A stretch of DNA of 64,000 nucleotides from Rhizobacter koreensis. Lineage in GTDB: Bacteria > Pseudomonadota > Gammaproteobacteria > Burkholderiales > Burkholderiaceae_C. Shown here piece by piece: positions 8,414 through 16,280 of this stretch. Below the pieces are notes generated by a model. That model was not told where the DNA came from and did no database searches. It saw only the letters and a program-made list of their open reading frames with translations. The stretch lies in contig NZ_JABWMJ010000014.1 of assembly GCF_013366375.1 (NCBI RefSeq), forward strand, positions 30,187-94,186. Reading direction: 5' to 3'. The stretch's first letter is position 1; every line of letters starts with the position of its first letter. Position numbers and translations under genes: made by a program.

Positions 8414-8769
8414 GCCTAGCCCAACCGGCGGAGCGCAAAAGTTGCGTTCGGAGTCATCATAGATCGCCGCTGAGAGCAAACGAAACCCCAGAATCCTGGA
8501 CTTTCGCTGATCCTTCTTCTTGTCCCTCCCCGCAACCGGCGAATGCTACGCGAAATTGCGGGGGTAGTCGCCTGGGGCGACCACAGGACACGGAGCGATG
8601 CAGTGGGCAGTTCGGCATTCCGGACTTCCTACTCCGAGCGGGAAGCTTATGCCCTCCCGGACGGTTGTGCACGCCTGGAAAACGACCGCTCGCAAAAAAA
8701 GAAAAGGACGCCGCGGGTGCGGCGTCCTTGCTGGGGTGGTGACTGCCCCGTGGGGCAGTGAGATGTGGG
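8414..8769. other. Intergenic region with tandem hairpins
   Basis: This gene-free stretch lies upstream of the BetR-REC gene. It holds two clean hairpins: CCCCGCAA/TTGCGGGG (8528-8535 with 8556-8563) and GTCGCC/GGCGAC (8567-8581). The terminator of the DUF932 gene is listed separately. The tandem hairpins resemble the paired hairpins of the repeated leader element, but the conserved linker and loop are missing. Confidence 0.4.
8694..8728 (-). terminator. Rho-independent terminator of the DUF932 gene
   Basis: On the minus strand the 10-bp stem AGGACGCCGC/GCGGCGTCCT (8705-8714 with 8719-8728) around a 4-nt loop is followed by TTTTCTTTTTTT (8705-8694). It lies about 40 bp beyond the DUF932 stop. 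This is the best terminator in the window. Confidence 0.9.
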
Positions 8770-9834
8770 TCAGGCTGCTTCGGCGAGTTCGGACCACTCC
8801 TTGGCGCCTTGGTCGAGCAGACGCCCACCGATGGCCTCCAGTTCGGTCGAGCGGTCGTACAGGTCGACTTCCTGTGCGTAGCCCGTCACGGCGTTCACGA
8901 GACCGAAGCCCGTGAGGTCGCCGTCTTTGATCAGCGTGCGCAGCACGCCGGCCTTCTCGTGCTCCTGCAGCAAGTACTTCACCGCCAGGCGCTCGACGCT
9001 CTTGACCGGGTCGCCCACCAACTTGATGCCCATCGTCTTGCGCATGCGCTCGGCGATCAACGAGAAGGTGGCCTGGGACACGGCGGCCTGGACGGTGTCG
9101 CGCACCTTCAGGAAAAAGGCCGCATCGTCAGCGGCCAGGGTGTCTTCCTTGAAGAACGTGACCTCGTCGTGCGAGGTCTCGGTCATGCGCCCGATGTGGG
9201 TCTTGCGCATGGCCTGGTCGGCCGCGATGAGGCCGTTGCTGCACAGCAGCCGGAAGATGAGCGGACTCACCGACAGCGAGCCCTGTCCGGTTTCCGAGTT
9301 GCTGATGACGACGCCTGCGTGCACCACGTCGCCCGGCTGCAGTTCGAACTGCACGCGCGACGTGACGACCTTCAGGTACATGCGGCTGTCGGTGACCTCG
9401 CAGGACTCCACGCGAGCCCCGGGCAGTTCGCGCAGCATCGGGTAGACGTGCGCGAGCAGATCGTAGTTGTCCAGGCGGCGGTAGCGGTCGGACAGGAATG
9501 CACGCGCGTTGCCGTCCAGCGTGCGCACCATGCGCTGTTCCGGCTGTGAGTGCAGCCAGGTGTCGATGTTGCGATCCAGCAGCGTCGGCTGCTCGGCGCG
9601 CATGCGCTCGAAGTAGGCATACGGGATCTTGAGGCGGTCCGCGAGCTGCCGGCGGCAGTTCTCGGTGGTCCGAAAGGTCCGCACGCCATCGCTGGTCTCG
9701 ATGTTGAGCACCGAGCTGCCGCTCTCGCTGGTGACGTGGTGCATCAGCGGGGTCGGGACGATCATGTCCTGCTTCGTTGCGAGCTGCCGCTCGAGTTCGG
9801 TGGCGAGGTCGACGAGGGAACGTCCGTACTTCAT
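8770..9834 (-). CDS. DUF932 (phage/plasmid-like) protein
   Basis: This 354-aa protein is of the DUF932 family, common on conjugative elements and phages and of unknown biochemical role. Characteristic segments are FRTTENCRRQLADRLKIPYAYFERM (only partly diagnostic), FLSDRYRRLDNYDLL and SPLIFRLLCSNGL. There is no signal peptide or membrane helix, so it is cytoplasmic. It is transcribed alone, from a long structured leader containing copy A of the repeated RNA-like element (9907-10054), to a strong terminator at 8694-8728. The same leader element precedes nrdJ and another ICE gene, which hints that the three are controlled together. Confidence 0.85.
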   Translation of the reverse strand: MKYGRSLVDLATELERQLATKQDMIVPTPLMHHVTSESGSSVLNIETSDGVRTFRTTENCRRQLADRLKIPYAYFERMRAEQPTLLDRNIDTWLHSQPEQRMVRTLDGNARAFLSDRYRRLDNYDLLAHVYPMLRELPGARVESCEVTDSRMYLKVVTSRVQFELQPGDVVHAGVVISNSETGQGSLSVSPLIFRLLCSNGLIAADQAMRKTHIGRMTETSHDEVTFFKEDTLAADDAAFFLKVRDTVQAAVSQATFSLIAERMRKTMGIKLVGDPVKSVERLAVKYLLQEHEKAGVLRTLIKDGDLTGFGLVNAVTGYAQEVDLYDRSTELEAIGGRLLDQGAKEWSELAEAA

Positions 9835-9906
9835 GGAGATCTCCAGATGAAATACGGGGACGGCTCTACCCCTTGAGCGGGGAAGCGCGTCCCCGCGGGG
9901 TGGTGG

Positions 9907-10054
9907 GCTCAGCGTCGCTGAGCGGTGATGCGGCGCGACGGGCAGGCCGTCGTGCGCTCGGATTGAAGGGCTACCTTTGCTATCGATCAGCGTGGCCTGG
10001 CAGCTGCCACTGGGAAACCTCTTTCACTGTGCCCGGCAAGGGACACAAGGAAAG
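9907..10054 (-). ncRNA. Repeated structured leader element, copy A
   Basis: The element is given on the plus strand; the gene downstream is on the minus strand. Hairpin 1: GCTCAGC/GCTGAGC (9907-9923). Hairpin 2: CGACGG/CCGTCG, extendable to 9 bp (9933-9955). Then the conserved linker ATTGAAGGGCT (9962-9972). Hairpin 4: GTGGC/GCCAC (9992-10010) enclosing loop CTGGCAGCT. Then GGGAAAC (10012-10018). Terminal hairpin: CTTTC/GAAAG with inner GTGCCC/GGG-CAC (10021-10054). Hairpin 3 is weak in this copy. Copies B and C keep the same order with different but paired stems. It lies 73 nt upstream of the DUF932 start codon. Structure and repetition are seen directly; RNA function is inferred. Confidence 0.65.
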
Positions 10055-10055
10055 A

Positions 10056-10077
10056 GGGGTGGCATTGCTGCCACCCC
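10056..10077 (-). terminator. Hairpin after the primase gene, possible terminator
   Basis: GGGGTGGCA (10056-10064) pairs perfectly with TGCCACCCC (10069-10077) around TTGC. On the minus strand it is followed by TCTTTCCTT and lies 7 bp beyond the primase stop. The U tract is interrupted, and the hairpin abuts the terminal stem of leader copy A. Confidence 0.55.
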
Positions 10078-10083
10078 AAAAGA

Positions 10084-11100
10084 CTACGCCGCCCGCCTGT
10101 CCTTGGCAAGCGAGGCGAGCCAGATGTCGGCCCAGTCCGTGCCCGCCTGGCGGGGCACGAAGACTTCCACCGTGCGATGCAGACCTGCCTTGCGTGCCTC
10201 GCGAACGAGGCGTTGCGCGAGCAGGTATGCCGATGACTGGCCGGCGAACTCGGCGTTGGCGTCGTTGTCGGCATAGATGCACACGCGCAGCACGCGGTCG
10301 GGAACCCACAAGCGCTCCAGGTTGCCGCAGTTCAGCGCGGCCCAGGTCGGCTTACCGGTGCGCAAGCGCACCGCCAGCGCGGTCTCGATGCCTTCGGTGA
10401 CCGCGAGTTCGTCCGTGGCTTCGTCGAGGCGCACGGCCGATCCGTTGATGCCTGCCGACAGCAGTTTCTTGGATTGGTCACCCAGCGCCTTGCGCCCGTC
10501 CTTCAGGTAGGTGCGGTGCAGCGTGACGGCCTGACCGTCGCTCCCCTGTACGCACGCAAGCATCGCCGGATAGGTGGCGATCAGCTTCGAGCGCTTCTGC
10601 CCGGGTTGCTTCTCGTAGTAGCCCAGTGCCGGATGGAACCGAAGCGTCTTCGGATACGCACCCTGGTCGATGCCGCGGTTGCGCAGATACCGGTCCACCT
10701 CGTCGCCGGCGGCGACCGGGGTCGCCTGCAGCCAGGTCTGGTGGCACAGCTTCTTCATCCGCTCCAGCGATGGCCCTGACAGCCCGGGTGCCGGCACGAC
10801 ACGGGCCGTGCCGAGCATCCTCTCGATGTCGTCCAGCAGTTCGCCGAACCGTCCTCCGCGCACGGCGTGGGCCAGCTTCAGGCCTCCACCGGCACCGCAG
10901 GAGCGGCAGTGGTAGTTGCCTTCGCCGAACTTGTCCGTGTACTGGAAGCGGTCGGTACCGCCACAGCCGTCGATGGGACAGGGCAGGTTCTTGCCCTTGA
11001 GGATGTCTTCGTCGACGCCCAGGTTCCGCAGTATGGACGTCCAATGCCCGTGCGCGCGGGACTTCAAGTCCTTCACGCGCACTTCGAAGTCATTGTTCAT
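10084..11100 (-). CDS. Zinc-finger plus Toprim primase
   Basis: This 338-aa protein has an N-terminal zinc-binding domain (C41-x4-C46...C65-x2-C68, in CPIDGCGG and YHCRSCG) and a C-terminal Toprim domain with the metal-binding Glu in LAVTEGIETAL (about 225) and the acidic YADNDAN (about 265). This is the layout of phage P4/plasmid-type DNA primases without the helicase part. It would make primers for replication of the transferred single strand. It sits between the DUF932 and nrdJ genes in the DNA-metabolism part of the ICE. Catalytic motifs are complete; the natural substrate and helicase partner are not shown in the window. Confidence 0.85.
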   Translation of the reverse strand: MNNDFEVRVKDLKSRAHGHWTSILRNLGVDEDILKGKNLPCPIDGCGGTDRFQYTDKFGEGNYHCRSCGAGGGLKLAHAVRGGRFGELLDDIERMLGTARVVPAPGLSGPSLERMKKLCHQTWLQATPVAAGDEVDRYLRNRGIDQGAYPKTLRFHPALGYYEKQPGQKRSKLIATYPAMLACVQGSDGQAVTLHRTYLKDGRKALGDQSKKLLSAGINGSAVRLDEATDELAVTEGIETALAVRLRTGKPTWAALNCGNLERLWVPDRVLRVCIYADNDANAEFAGQSSAYLLAQRLVREARKAGLHRTVEVFVPRQAGTDWADIWLASLAKDRRAA

Positions 11101-11187
11101 GATCTTGTCCGATGAGTCGGCACCCTCGACCCATGTTGCTCACCTGGACGGTGAGCACCATGCGCCGAGGACACCTGGGTTGTTGAT

Positions 11188-13692
11188 TCAGCCGCAGCTG
11201 CCGACGTGGTTGCACTCGGAGCAGCGTTCGCAGCCGTCGACGCGCTGCAGGGCGCGCGCCCCGCACTCGGGGCACTGACGGCCGCGGGTCACGAAGCTCG
11301 ATGAAGCTGGCTGCGATGCCAAGCTTTCGGCCGAAACCGCGTCGCCTTCGAAGCCCAACTGCAGCTCCAACTGACGCGACAGACGTGCGGACAACTCGAT
11401 CACCGGCACCTGAACGCCTTCGGCATCCAGGAACCCGCGTTTGGCCAGCATCTGCTGGAGCCAATAGCCGATTGCCGCGACTTCGGAGTCGTGCCAGCGC
11501 TTGGCCATGCGACCGTCACCGCGCTCGACGCTGCCGCACTGGACCGGGCCCTTGTCCCAGACCACCTCGCGCATGTTCTTCAACGCCTTCTCGATCGAGC
11601 CACCGGAGCGACCCACCATCGACAGCATGCGCATGTTCGAGGCGATCCATTGCTGGCCCTCGTCGCGCTGACCTGCCGGCATGAAGAACTCGACCGGCCG
11701 CTCGATGACGACCTGCCGACCGTTGACGATGCCCGCGACACGCATGAAGTTGATGGTCAGGTAGACCGACTTCTTGCCTTCGCTCGTGTGGTACTCCACC
11801 TTCGAGGTCACGCCCTCGAGATCACCCTCGGGCCGGCTGTCGAACTGCTTGCGCAGCGGATCGTCGTCTTGCGCCGACCGAGCCAGCAGCGGGGTTGGGG
11901 CGCCCTCTACGCTGAGAACGGAGCCGGTCACCTCATTGGGTCTGAACGTCGCCAGCCCCTTGATCTCGGCCTTCCAGGCCCAGAGGTACAGGTCCTTGAA
12001 CTGCTCGTAGGGATAGTCCGCCGGGACGTTGACCGTCTTGGAGATGGCGGTGTCGATGCAGGGGGCAACCGCCGCGACCATCGCCTCGTGATCCATGGCG
12101 CTCATCTCCAGCGCTGTCACGAATGCAGGTGTCAACGGGGCCGCTTCGCCCTTGAGGCGGCGGTACAGCCGCCATGCGTGGTCTTCGACCGCGTACTCCC
12201 GGATGCTGCCGTCGGGCATGCGCTTCTTGCGCGTGTACTGCCAGCTGAACGCTGGCTCGATGCCGTTGCTGACGTTGTCCGCGAAAGCCAGGCTGATCGT
12301 GCCGGTCGGCGCGATCGACAGCAGGTGCGAGTTGCGGATGCCGTGCTGCCGGATCTGCTCCCGCAGATGTTCCGGCAGGCGAGATGCGAAGGTACCGCGC
12401 GACAGGTACAGCTCGGCGTCGAACAGCGGGAAGGGCCCACGCTCGCGCGCAAGCTCGATGGAGGCTTGGTAGGCCGCGTTTCGCATCAACTCTGCGATCC
12501 GCCGCGCCTGGCCGCGGGCCTCGGGCGTGTCGTACCGCAATCCGAGCATCACAAGTGCGTCGCCCAGGCCAGTGAAACCCAAGCCGACACGACGCTTGTC
12601 CATCGCCTGTTGCCTCTGTTGCGGCAACGGCCAGACGGTGGCGTCCAGCACGTTGTCGAGCATGCGCACTGCGGTGTCGACCACGCGGGCGAAGGCATCC
12701 TCCTCGAATCTCGCGTTCGGCTCGAACGGGTCGAGCACGAAGCGGGTGAGGTCGATGGAGCCCAGGCAGCAGCAGCCGTAGGCCGGCAACGATTGCTCGC
12801 TACACGGATTGCAGGCTTCGATCGTCTCGCAGTACGACAGGTTGTTGTCGCGGTTGATCGTGTCGATGAAGAGCACGCCGGGTTCGGCGTGGTCATAGGT
12901 GGACCGCATGATCTGGTCCCACAGGACCCGGGCCTTGACGGTTCGATAGACCCAGGGTCCCTGACCGGCGTACAGCTGATAGGCACCAGCGGCCACCTGT
13001 GAGGCTCCCGGCTGCGCGATGTGCTTCAGGTCGATGTCGCCGTCGTTGACCACGGCCTGCATGAAGGCGTCGGTCAAGGCCACCGAGAGGTTGAAGTTCT
13101 TCAGGCCACCGGTGTCCTTGGCGTGGATGAACTCCTCGATGTCAGGGTGGTCGCAGCGGAGCACGCCCATCTGGGCCCCCCGTCGCGCGCCGGCGCTCTC
13201 GACCGTCTCGCAGGAGCGGTCGAAGATCTGCATGTAGCTCACCGGGCCGGACGCGTGGCTGCGCGTGCTGCCGACCCAGGCACCGCGTGGGCGGATGCGC
13301 GAGAAGTCGTAGCCCACGCCACCGCCGCGACGCATGGTCTCGGCGGACTCAGTCAACGCGGTGTAGATGCCGGGGTGGCCGTCGTCCGTCTGGGCGATGG
13401 AGTCGCCGACCGGCTGCACGAAGCAGTTGATGAGCGTCGCCGCGAGGTCCATGCCCGCAGCCGACTGGATGCGACCGGCGGGCAGGAAGCCCTGCTGGAG
13501 CGCCCGAAGGAACTCGGAACGGCGCTCTTGGCGGTGGTCCGGCTCGACGTTGGCGAGTGCGTTGGCAACGCGCGCGTTGACGTCGTCGATGGTCGACTCG
13601 TCGCCCTTGCAGTACTTCTCGCGCAGGACGTCGACGCTGATGGACTGCGGCTCCAGGGTCGCAGCGGGTAGGGAAAGGTCATTGAGGTTCAT
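11188..13692 (-). CDS. nrdJ: Adenosylcobalamin-dependent ribonucleotide reductase (class II)
   Basis: This 834-aa enzyme reduces ribonucleotides to deoxyribonucleotides using B12 as radical source, without oxygen. Motifs include INCFVQPVGDS, the GGGVGYDFSRIRPRG loop, NPCSEQSLPAYG with the active Asn-Cys-Glu set, and APTGTISLAFADNVSNGIEP. A C-terminal zinc-ribbon-like tail has CPECGA and CERCSEC. The start is ATG 13692, preceded by AGGAG; the frame runs open further upstream, but those residues are Arg/Pro-rich and unlike the family. A 440-bp structured leader with copy B of the repeated element precedes it. Carriage on an ICE probably secures dNTPs for replication after transfer. Confidence 0.93.
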   Translation of the reverse strand: MNLNDLSLPAATLEPQSISVDVLREKYCKGDESTIDDVNARVANALANVEPDHRQERRSEFLRALQQGFLPAGRIQSAAGMDLAATLINCFVQPVGDSIAQTDDGHPGIYTALTESAETMRRGGGVGYDFSRIRPRGAWVGSTRSHASGPVSYMQIFDRSCETVESAGARRGAQMGVLRCDHPDIEEFIHAKDTGGLKNFNLSVALTDAFMQAVVNDGDIDLKHIAQPGASQVAAGAYQLYAGQGPWVYRTVKARVLWDQIMRSTYDHAEPGVLFIDTINRDNNLSYCETIEACNPCSEQSLPAYGCCCLGSIDLTRFVLDPFEPNARFEEDAFARVVDTAVRMLDNVLDATVWPLPQQRQQAMDKRRVGLGFTGLGDALVMLGLRYDTPEARGQARRIAELMRNAAYQASIELARERGPFPLFDAELYLSRGTFASRLPEHLREQIRQHGIRNSHLLSIAPTGTISLAFADNVSNGIEPAFSWQYTRKKRMPDGSIREYAVEDHAWRLYRRLKGEAAPLTPAFVTALEMSAMDHEAMVAAVAPCIDTAISKTVNVPADYPYEQFKDLYLWAWKAEIKGLATFRPNEVTGSVLSVEGAPTPLLARSAQDDDPLRKQFDSRPEGDLEGVTSKVEYHTSEGKKSVYLTINFMRVAGIVNGRQVVIERPVEFFMPAGQRDEGQQWIASNMRMLSMVGRSGGSIEKALKNMREVVWDKGPVQCGSVERGDGRMAKRWHDSEVAAIGYWLQQMLAKRGFLDAEGVQVPVIELSARLSRQLELQLGFEGDAVSAESLASQPASSSFVTRGRQCPECGARALQRVDGCERCSECNHVGSCG

Positions 13693-13731
13693 GAGAACTC
13701 CTCGGGTGCGTGATGCCCACCCGGCAAGGCG

Positions 13732-13768
13732 CTGCCAGGCCGCACGCCTTGAAGGCGTGGACTGGCAG
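13732..13768 (-). promoter_or_regulatory. Nested hairpin in the nrdJ leader
   Basis: The outer stem CTGCCAG/CTGGCAG (13732-13738 with 13762-13768) encloses the inner stem CACGCCT/AGGCGTG with loop TGA (13743-13759). It lies 40 nt upstream of the nrdJ start, between the ribosome-binding site and copy B of the repeated element. A further hairpin CGGCC/GGCCG lies at about 13808-13823. The whole 444-bp gene-free leader is therefore a chain of stems. Confidence 0.5.
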
Positions 13769-13852
13769 GCTCGGATGCGCGACGGTGGGCGGAAGAGGCA
13801 GGCAATCGGCCACGGGATGGCCGGACTGCTGCCCGCCGGACGGGATGGGTCG

Positions 13853-13994
13853 TGCAGGCGTGTTGCCTGCATGGGGACCGCTGCGGGGCAGCGGTCGCGA
13901 TTCAAGGGCTGACTTCGCGCCGGAGGGCGCCAGGCCTGTCAGCTGCCTGTGGGGAACTCGGTTCTTTCCGAAGGGCGGCTATCCCTTCGGAAAG
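13853..13994 (-). ncRNA. Repeated structured leader element, copy B (nrdJ leader)
   Basis: Plus-strand order: hairpin 1 TGCAGGC/GCCTGCA (13853-13871); hairpin 2 ACCGCTGC/GCAGCGGT (13877-13895); linker ATTCAAGGGCT (13900-13910); hairpin 3 GCGCC/GGCGC (13917-13930); hairpin 4 CAGGC/GCCTG with loop CTGTCAGCT (13931-13949); GGGGAAC (13951-13957); terminal 12-bp hairpin CTTTCCGAAGGG/CCCTTCGGAAAG (13964-13994). Every stem differs in sequence from copies A and C but is fully paired, while the linker, the hairpin-4 loop and the CTTTC/GAAAG base are kept. That pattern is what a conserved RNA fold would give. No cobalamin-riboswitch box is visible although nrdJ needs B12. Confidence 0.68.
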
Positions 13995-14136
13995 TACCGC
14001 CGTGAGGCGACTCCTTCCCGGGTGCGGCCCTCCCCTTGTGGGAAGGACCGCAGGCCGATGTGGTCAGTGCGTCGTGTTCGATCGTCGTGCACGGGGGCCG
14101 TCGGATCGATCATCGCCATGCAGCGACCTTGTGGTG

Positions 14137-14487
14137 CTACTGCCGAGCGGGCACGAGTTGCGGATTCGTGATGCGCCAGGTCGGCGCTACCGCGAATCCC
14201 GTCGGCGTGCGCCGGCCGGTGTCCTCGAACAACCCGGTCGCGAGCATCGAGTCGATCAGCGGCTCGTTCTCGGACCACGATTTCACGGAGAACTCGTCAT
14301 CCGCGAGCACGGCGCCGTAGGGCACGAGGTTGCAGCTCAGGGTCGCGAGCGGCTCCGGCGGCTCGTCGTCGACGACCGTGTAGAGCTGGACGTAGATGGC
14401 GCCGCCCTTGGGGTAGCGGCCGATGTGGATGCTGGCCAGCCCGTAGGGTGTCTGGACCGAGCCGATGCTGGGGGGATTCATCGACAT
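14137..14487 (-). CDS. Hypothetical ICE protein, 116 aa
   Basis: I do not recognise this protein. It starts at ATG 14487 with AAGGAG upstream; longer in-frame extensions are Arg-rich and unlikely. It is a small soluble protein with a beta-rich pattern (YGLASIHIGRYPKGGAIYVQL) and an acidic middle (TVVDDEPPEP). It is the last gene of a run of four small minus-strand genes (15829 to 14137) and is followed by the nrdJ leader. Confidence 0.65.
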   Translation of the reverse strand: MSMNPPSIGSVQTPYGLASIHIGRYPKGGAIYVQLYTVVDDEPPEPLATLSCNLVPYGAVLADDEFSVKSWSENEPLIDSMLATGLFEDTGRRTPTGFAVAPTWRITNPQLVPARQ

Positions 14488-14525
14488 GGAGGTTTCTCCT
14501 TGCGAGGTCTGTGGATCCCGTCGCG

Positions 14526-14837
14526 CTAGGGCGCGAGGGGCTCGGTGTAGAGAAGGCCGCACGCCAAGGCGTGGCCGATCGGATGGCTGGCCAGCTCGGG
14601 TGCGGTCGTCAGCCACTGGTGCGGCAGGTCGCTGTCCAGTCGTGAGATCTGGAAGCCTGCGACGTCCGCATGCACTTGGTAGGCAGGGCGATCGGCGCCG
14701 GCCACCACGAAGGTGCGACCGGCGTTGCCTGTGAGCACTTCGCTTTCCTTCACGAGGTGCTCGAGCTCACCCACCGAACGTACGAGCAGCAGGTGCTGCA
14801 TGCCCGCGGTGCGGATGGAAGGGGTCGTGGCATTCAT
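14526..14837 (-). CDS. Hypothetical ICE protein, 103 aa
   Basis: This gene starts at ATG 14837 with AGGAG 6-7 nt upstream. The protein has no recognisable domain, signal or membrane segment. It lies 9 bp after the upstream small membrane-anchored gene and 38 bp before the next, as part of the same run. The product resembles an alpha/beta regulator-sized protein, but no motif supports a function. Confidence 0.65.
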   Translation of the reverse strand: MNATTPSIRTAGMQHLLLVRSVGELEHLVKESEVLTGNAGRTFVVAGADRPAYQVHADVAGFQISRLDSDLPHQWLTTAPELASHPIGHALACGLLYTEPLAP

Positions 14838-14846
14838 CGAGGTCTC

Positions 14847-15185
14847 CTAGTCGTCGTCGGCGACGACGCAGGTCAGTCGGCGGCTCGTGGCCTCGCGATG
14901 GATCGCAGCCGTGAGCCGGGAAGGGGGAGATGGCTGCAGGGGGGTGATGGGAGCCGAGATGAGGAGTGGTTGCGCCTGCCGCCTGGCCGTGCCCTCGCCG
15001 AGGTCGTCGACGGTGCATCGCAGGCGAACGACAGGTGCTTGCGCCTCTTCGCCGGTGGCGGGCGCCAGCGGGCTCGCGGCTTCGGGATCGAACCCTTCGA
15101 GGGGCTCGTCCAACTTGCCGGCGATCCCCCAGAGCACCAGGATGACCACCAGCAACGCCTCAGGTCGCATCAGTTGATGTGGCAT
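14847..15185 (-). CDS. Small membrane-anchored or exported ICE protein, 112 aa
   Basis: This gene starts at ATG 15185 with GGAGG at proper spacing; a second ATG at 15170 overlaps the preceding stop. Residues 6-24 (MRPEALLVVILVLWGIAGK) form a single hydrophobic helix, either a signal anchor or signal peptide. The rest is a Pro/Ala-rich region and a short strand-rich tail. It overlaps the upstream gene by 16 bp, so translation is coupled. Function unknown; topology suggests an envelope component. Confidence 0.6.
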   Translation of the reverse strand: MPHQLMRPEALLVVILVLWGIAGKLDEPLEGFDPEAASPLAPATGEEAQAPVVRLRCTVDDLGEGTARRQAQPLLISAPITPLQPSPPSRLTAAIHREATSRRLTCVVADDD

Positions 15186-15829
15186 GACGCCTCCGGCATA
15201 CGGGCACCGACCTCGTCGACCGGCAGTGCGAACAGGTCGGGCTGGGCGGAGTCCAAGGACACCGATGCCTCGTGGCGACGGATCTGCTCGTTGAGCCACT
15301 GCGGATTCGTCGTCAGCTGCGCCGCAGCGAAATGGGGATCGCTGTAGAACAGCTCCTGCGCCCACTGCGGGTAGCGTGCGACGGACTCGCGCAGCCACCG
15401 TCGCGCATTGACGAGGAGCCATTGGCGAATCTCGTCGACATCCAGCAGCCCGAAGTACGCGGTGGGCGACAAGGGGCTGGTGCCGACGACCCGCACGCAC
15501 GAGGCGAACGAGAAGGGAAGGTGGTCATTCGCCGGACTGGTCAGTGCCCAGTCGAGCGTCTCGATCTTCTCTTCAAGGGGCGTCTCGGGGTCCGTGAGCT
15601 TCTTCAGCTCTTGCAGGAGCACCCAGTGCAGTTGCACGACGGCCGCTTCGCTCCACGGGACTTCGTCGTCGGCCGGGACCGGCGCATTCGGTTTGTCGAG
15701 CGCCTGCAGCGGCCACTGGTGCAACTGCAGGGTATGGATGGCCTCGGCGCGGCCGGGGATGGAGATGGGCTCCTCGAAGTCGAAGAGGGAGCCCCGGATG
15801 CACGCGGTGGTGGCACTCATGGTGAGCAT
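15170..15829 (-). CDS. Hypothetical ICE protein, 219 aa, under leader copy C
   Basis: I do not recognise this protein. It starts at ATG 15829 with GGAGG 5 nt upstream; an ATG at 15820 is also possible. It is soluble and mixed alpha/beta, with a Trp-rich helical middle and end (WSEAAVVQLHWVLLQELKKL, ARRWLRESVARYPQWAQELF). It heads the run of four small genes and is preceded by copy C of the repeated leader element. That places it in the same control group as nrdJ and the DUF932 gene. Confidence 0.65.
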   Translation of the reverse strand: MLTMSATTACIRGSLFDFEEPISIPGRAEAIHTLQLHQWPLQALDKPNAPVPADDEVPWSEAAVVQLHWVLLQELKKLTDPETPLEEKIETLDWALTSPANDHLPFSFASCVRVVGTSPLSPTAYFGLLDVDEIRQWLLVNARRWLRESVARYPQWAQELFYSDPHFAAAQLTTNPQWLNEQIRRHEASVSLDSAQPDLFALPVDEVGARMPEASCHIN

Positions 15830-15863
15830 TGCTGCCTCCAAGGGAATGCGGAGCAACGCCCGT

Positions 15864-16026
15864 CCCCTGCGGGGCAGCGAATGCCCCGCAGGGGTTGAGT
15901 TGGTGGCCGGTCATGAACCGGCATTCAAGGGCTGGCTTTGGCGGCGCAAGCCGCATCAATCGGTGTGCCAGCTACCGATCGGGAAACACCTTTCGGCGCA
16001 CGACCAGACAGGTCGCGCCTCGAAAG
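15864..16026 (-). ncRNA. Repeated structured leader element, copy C
   Basis: Plus-strand order: hairpin 1, a 13-bp perfect stem with loop GCGAA (15864-15894); hairpin 2 GCCGGT/ACCGGC (15906-15922); linker ATTCAAGGGCT (15923-15933); hairpin 3 GCGGC/GCCGC with loop GCAA (15941-15954); hairpin 4 ATCGGT/ACCGAT with loop GTGCCAGCT (15959-15979); GGGAAAC (15981-15987); terminal hairpin CTTTC-GGCGC-GACC paired to GGTC-GCGCC-GAAAG (15990-16026). It lies 35 nt upstream of the 219-aa gene. The rest of the 450-bp gene-free stretch (to 16280) must hold its promoter and that of the plus-strand gene. Confidence 0.67.
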
Positions 16027-16280
16027 GCTGATCGGCGGATGTGGGTGTGCCTGGTGCGGGCGGCGCGTCGGAACGACGCTCTGGAGGGCTTGCCTGATTT
16101 GGGGTGCAGGGCCAGCTTCTGCACGTGCAATACCTTAGCGCCGGGCAGGCGGCTTTGTCAACGACGGGGCAACGCGCGATTTCGACGGGGGGTTGGGACC
16201 GCCTTTACGGTGGCGCGCGGCGGCCGCGCTCGGGATGATTGCGGTACGCGTCCAGTTCGCCCGGACAACGGAGAGACACC

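Noticed and set aside
8528..8581. A degenerate leader-element copy before the BetR-REC gene
   Set aside because: Two good hairpins are present, but neither the ATTCAAGGGCT linker nor the conserved loop follows them.
11491..13002. A 503-codon plus-strand frame opposite nrdJ
   Set aside because: High-GC shadow of a clearly conserved enzyme; composition is His/Arg/Val-rich without motifs.
13693..14136. Cobalamin riboswitch upstream of nrdJ
   Set aside because: No B12-box-like core was found, and the structured element there recurs before genes unrelated to B12.
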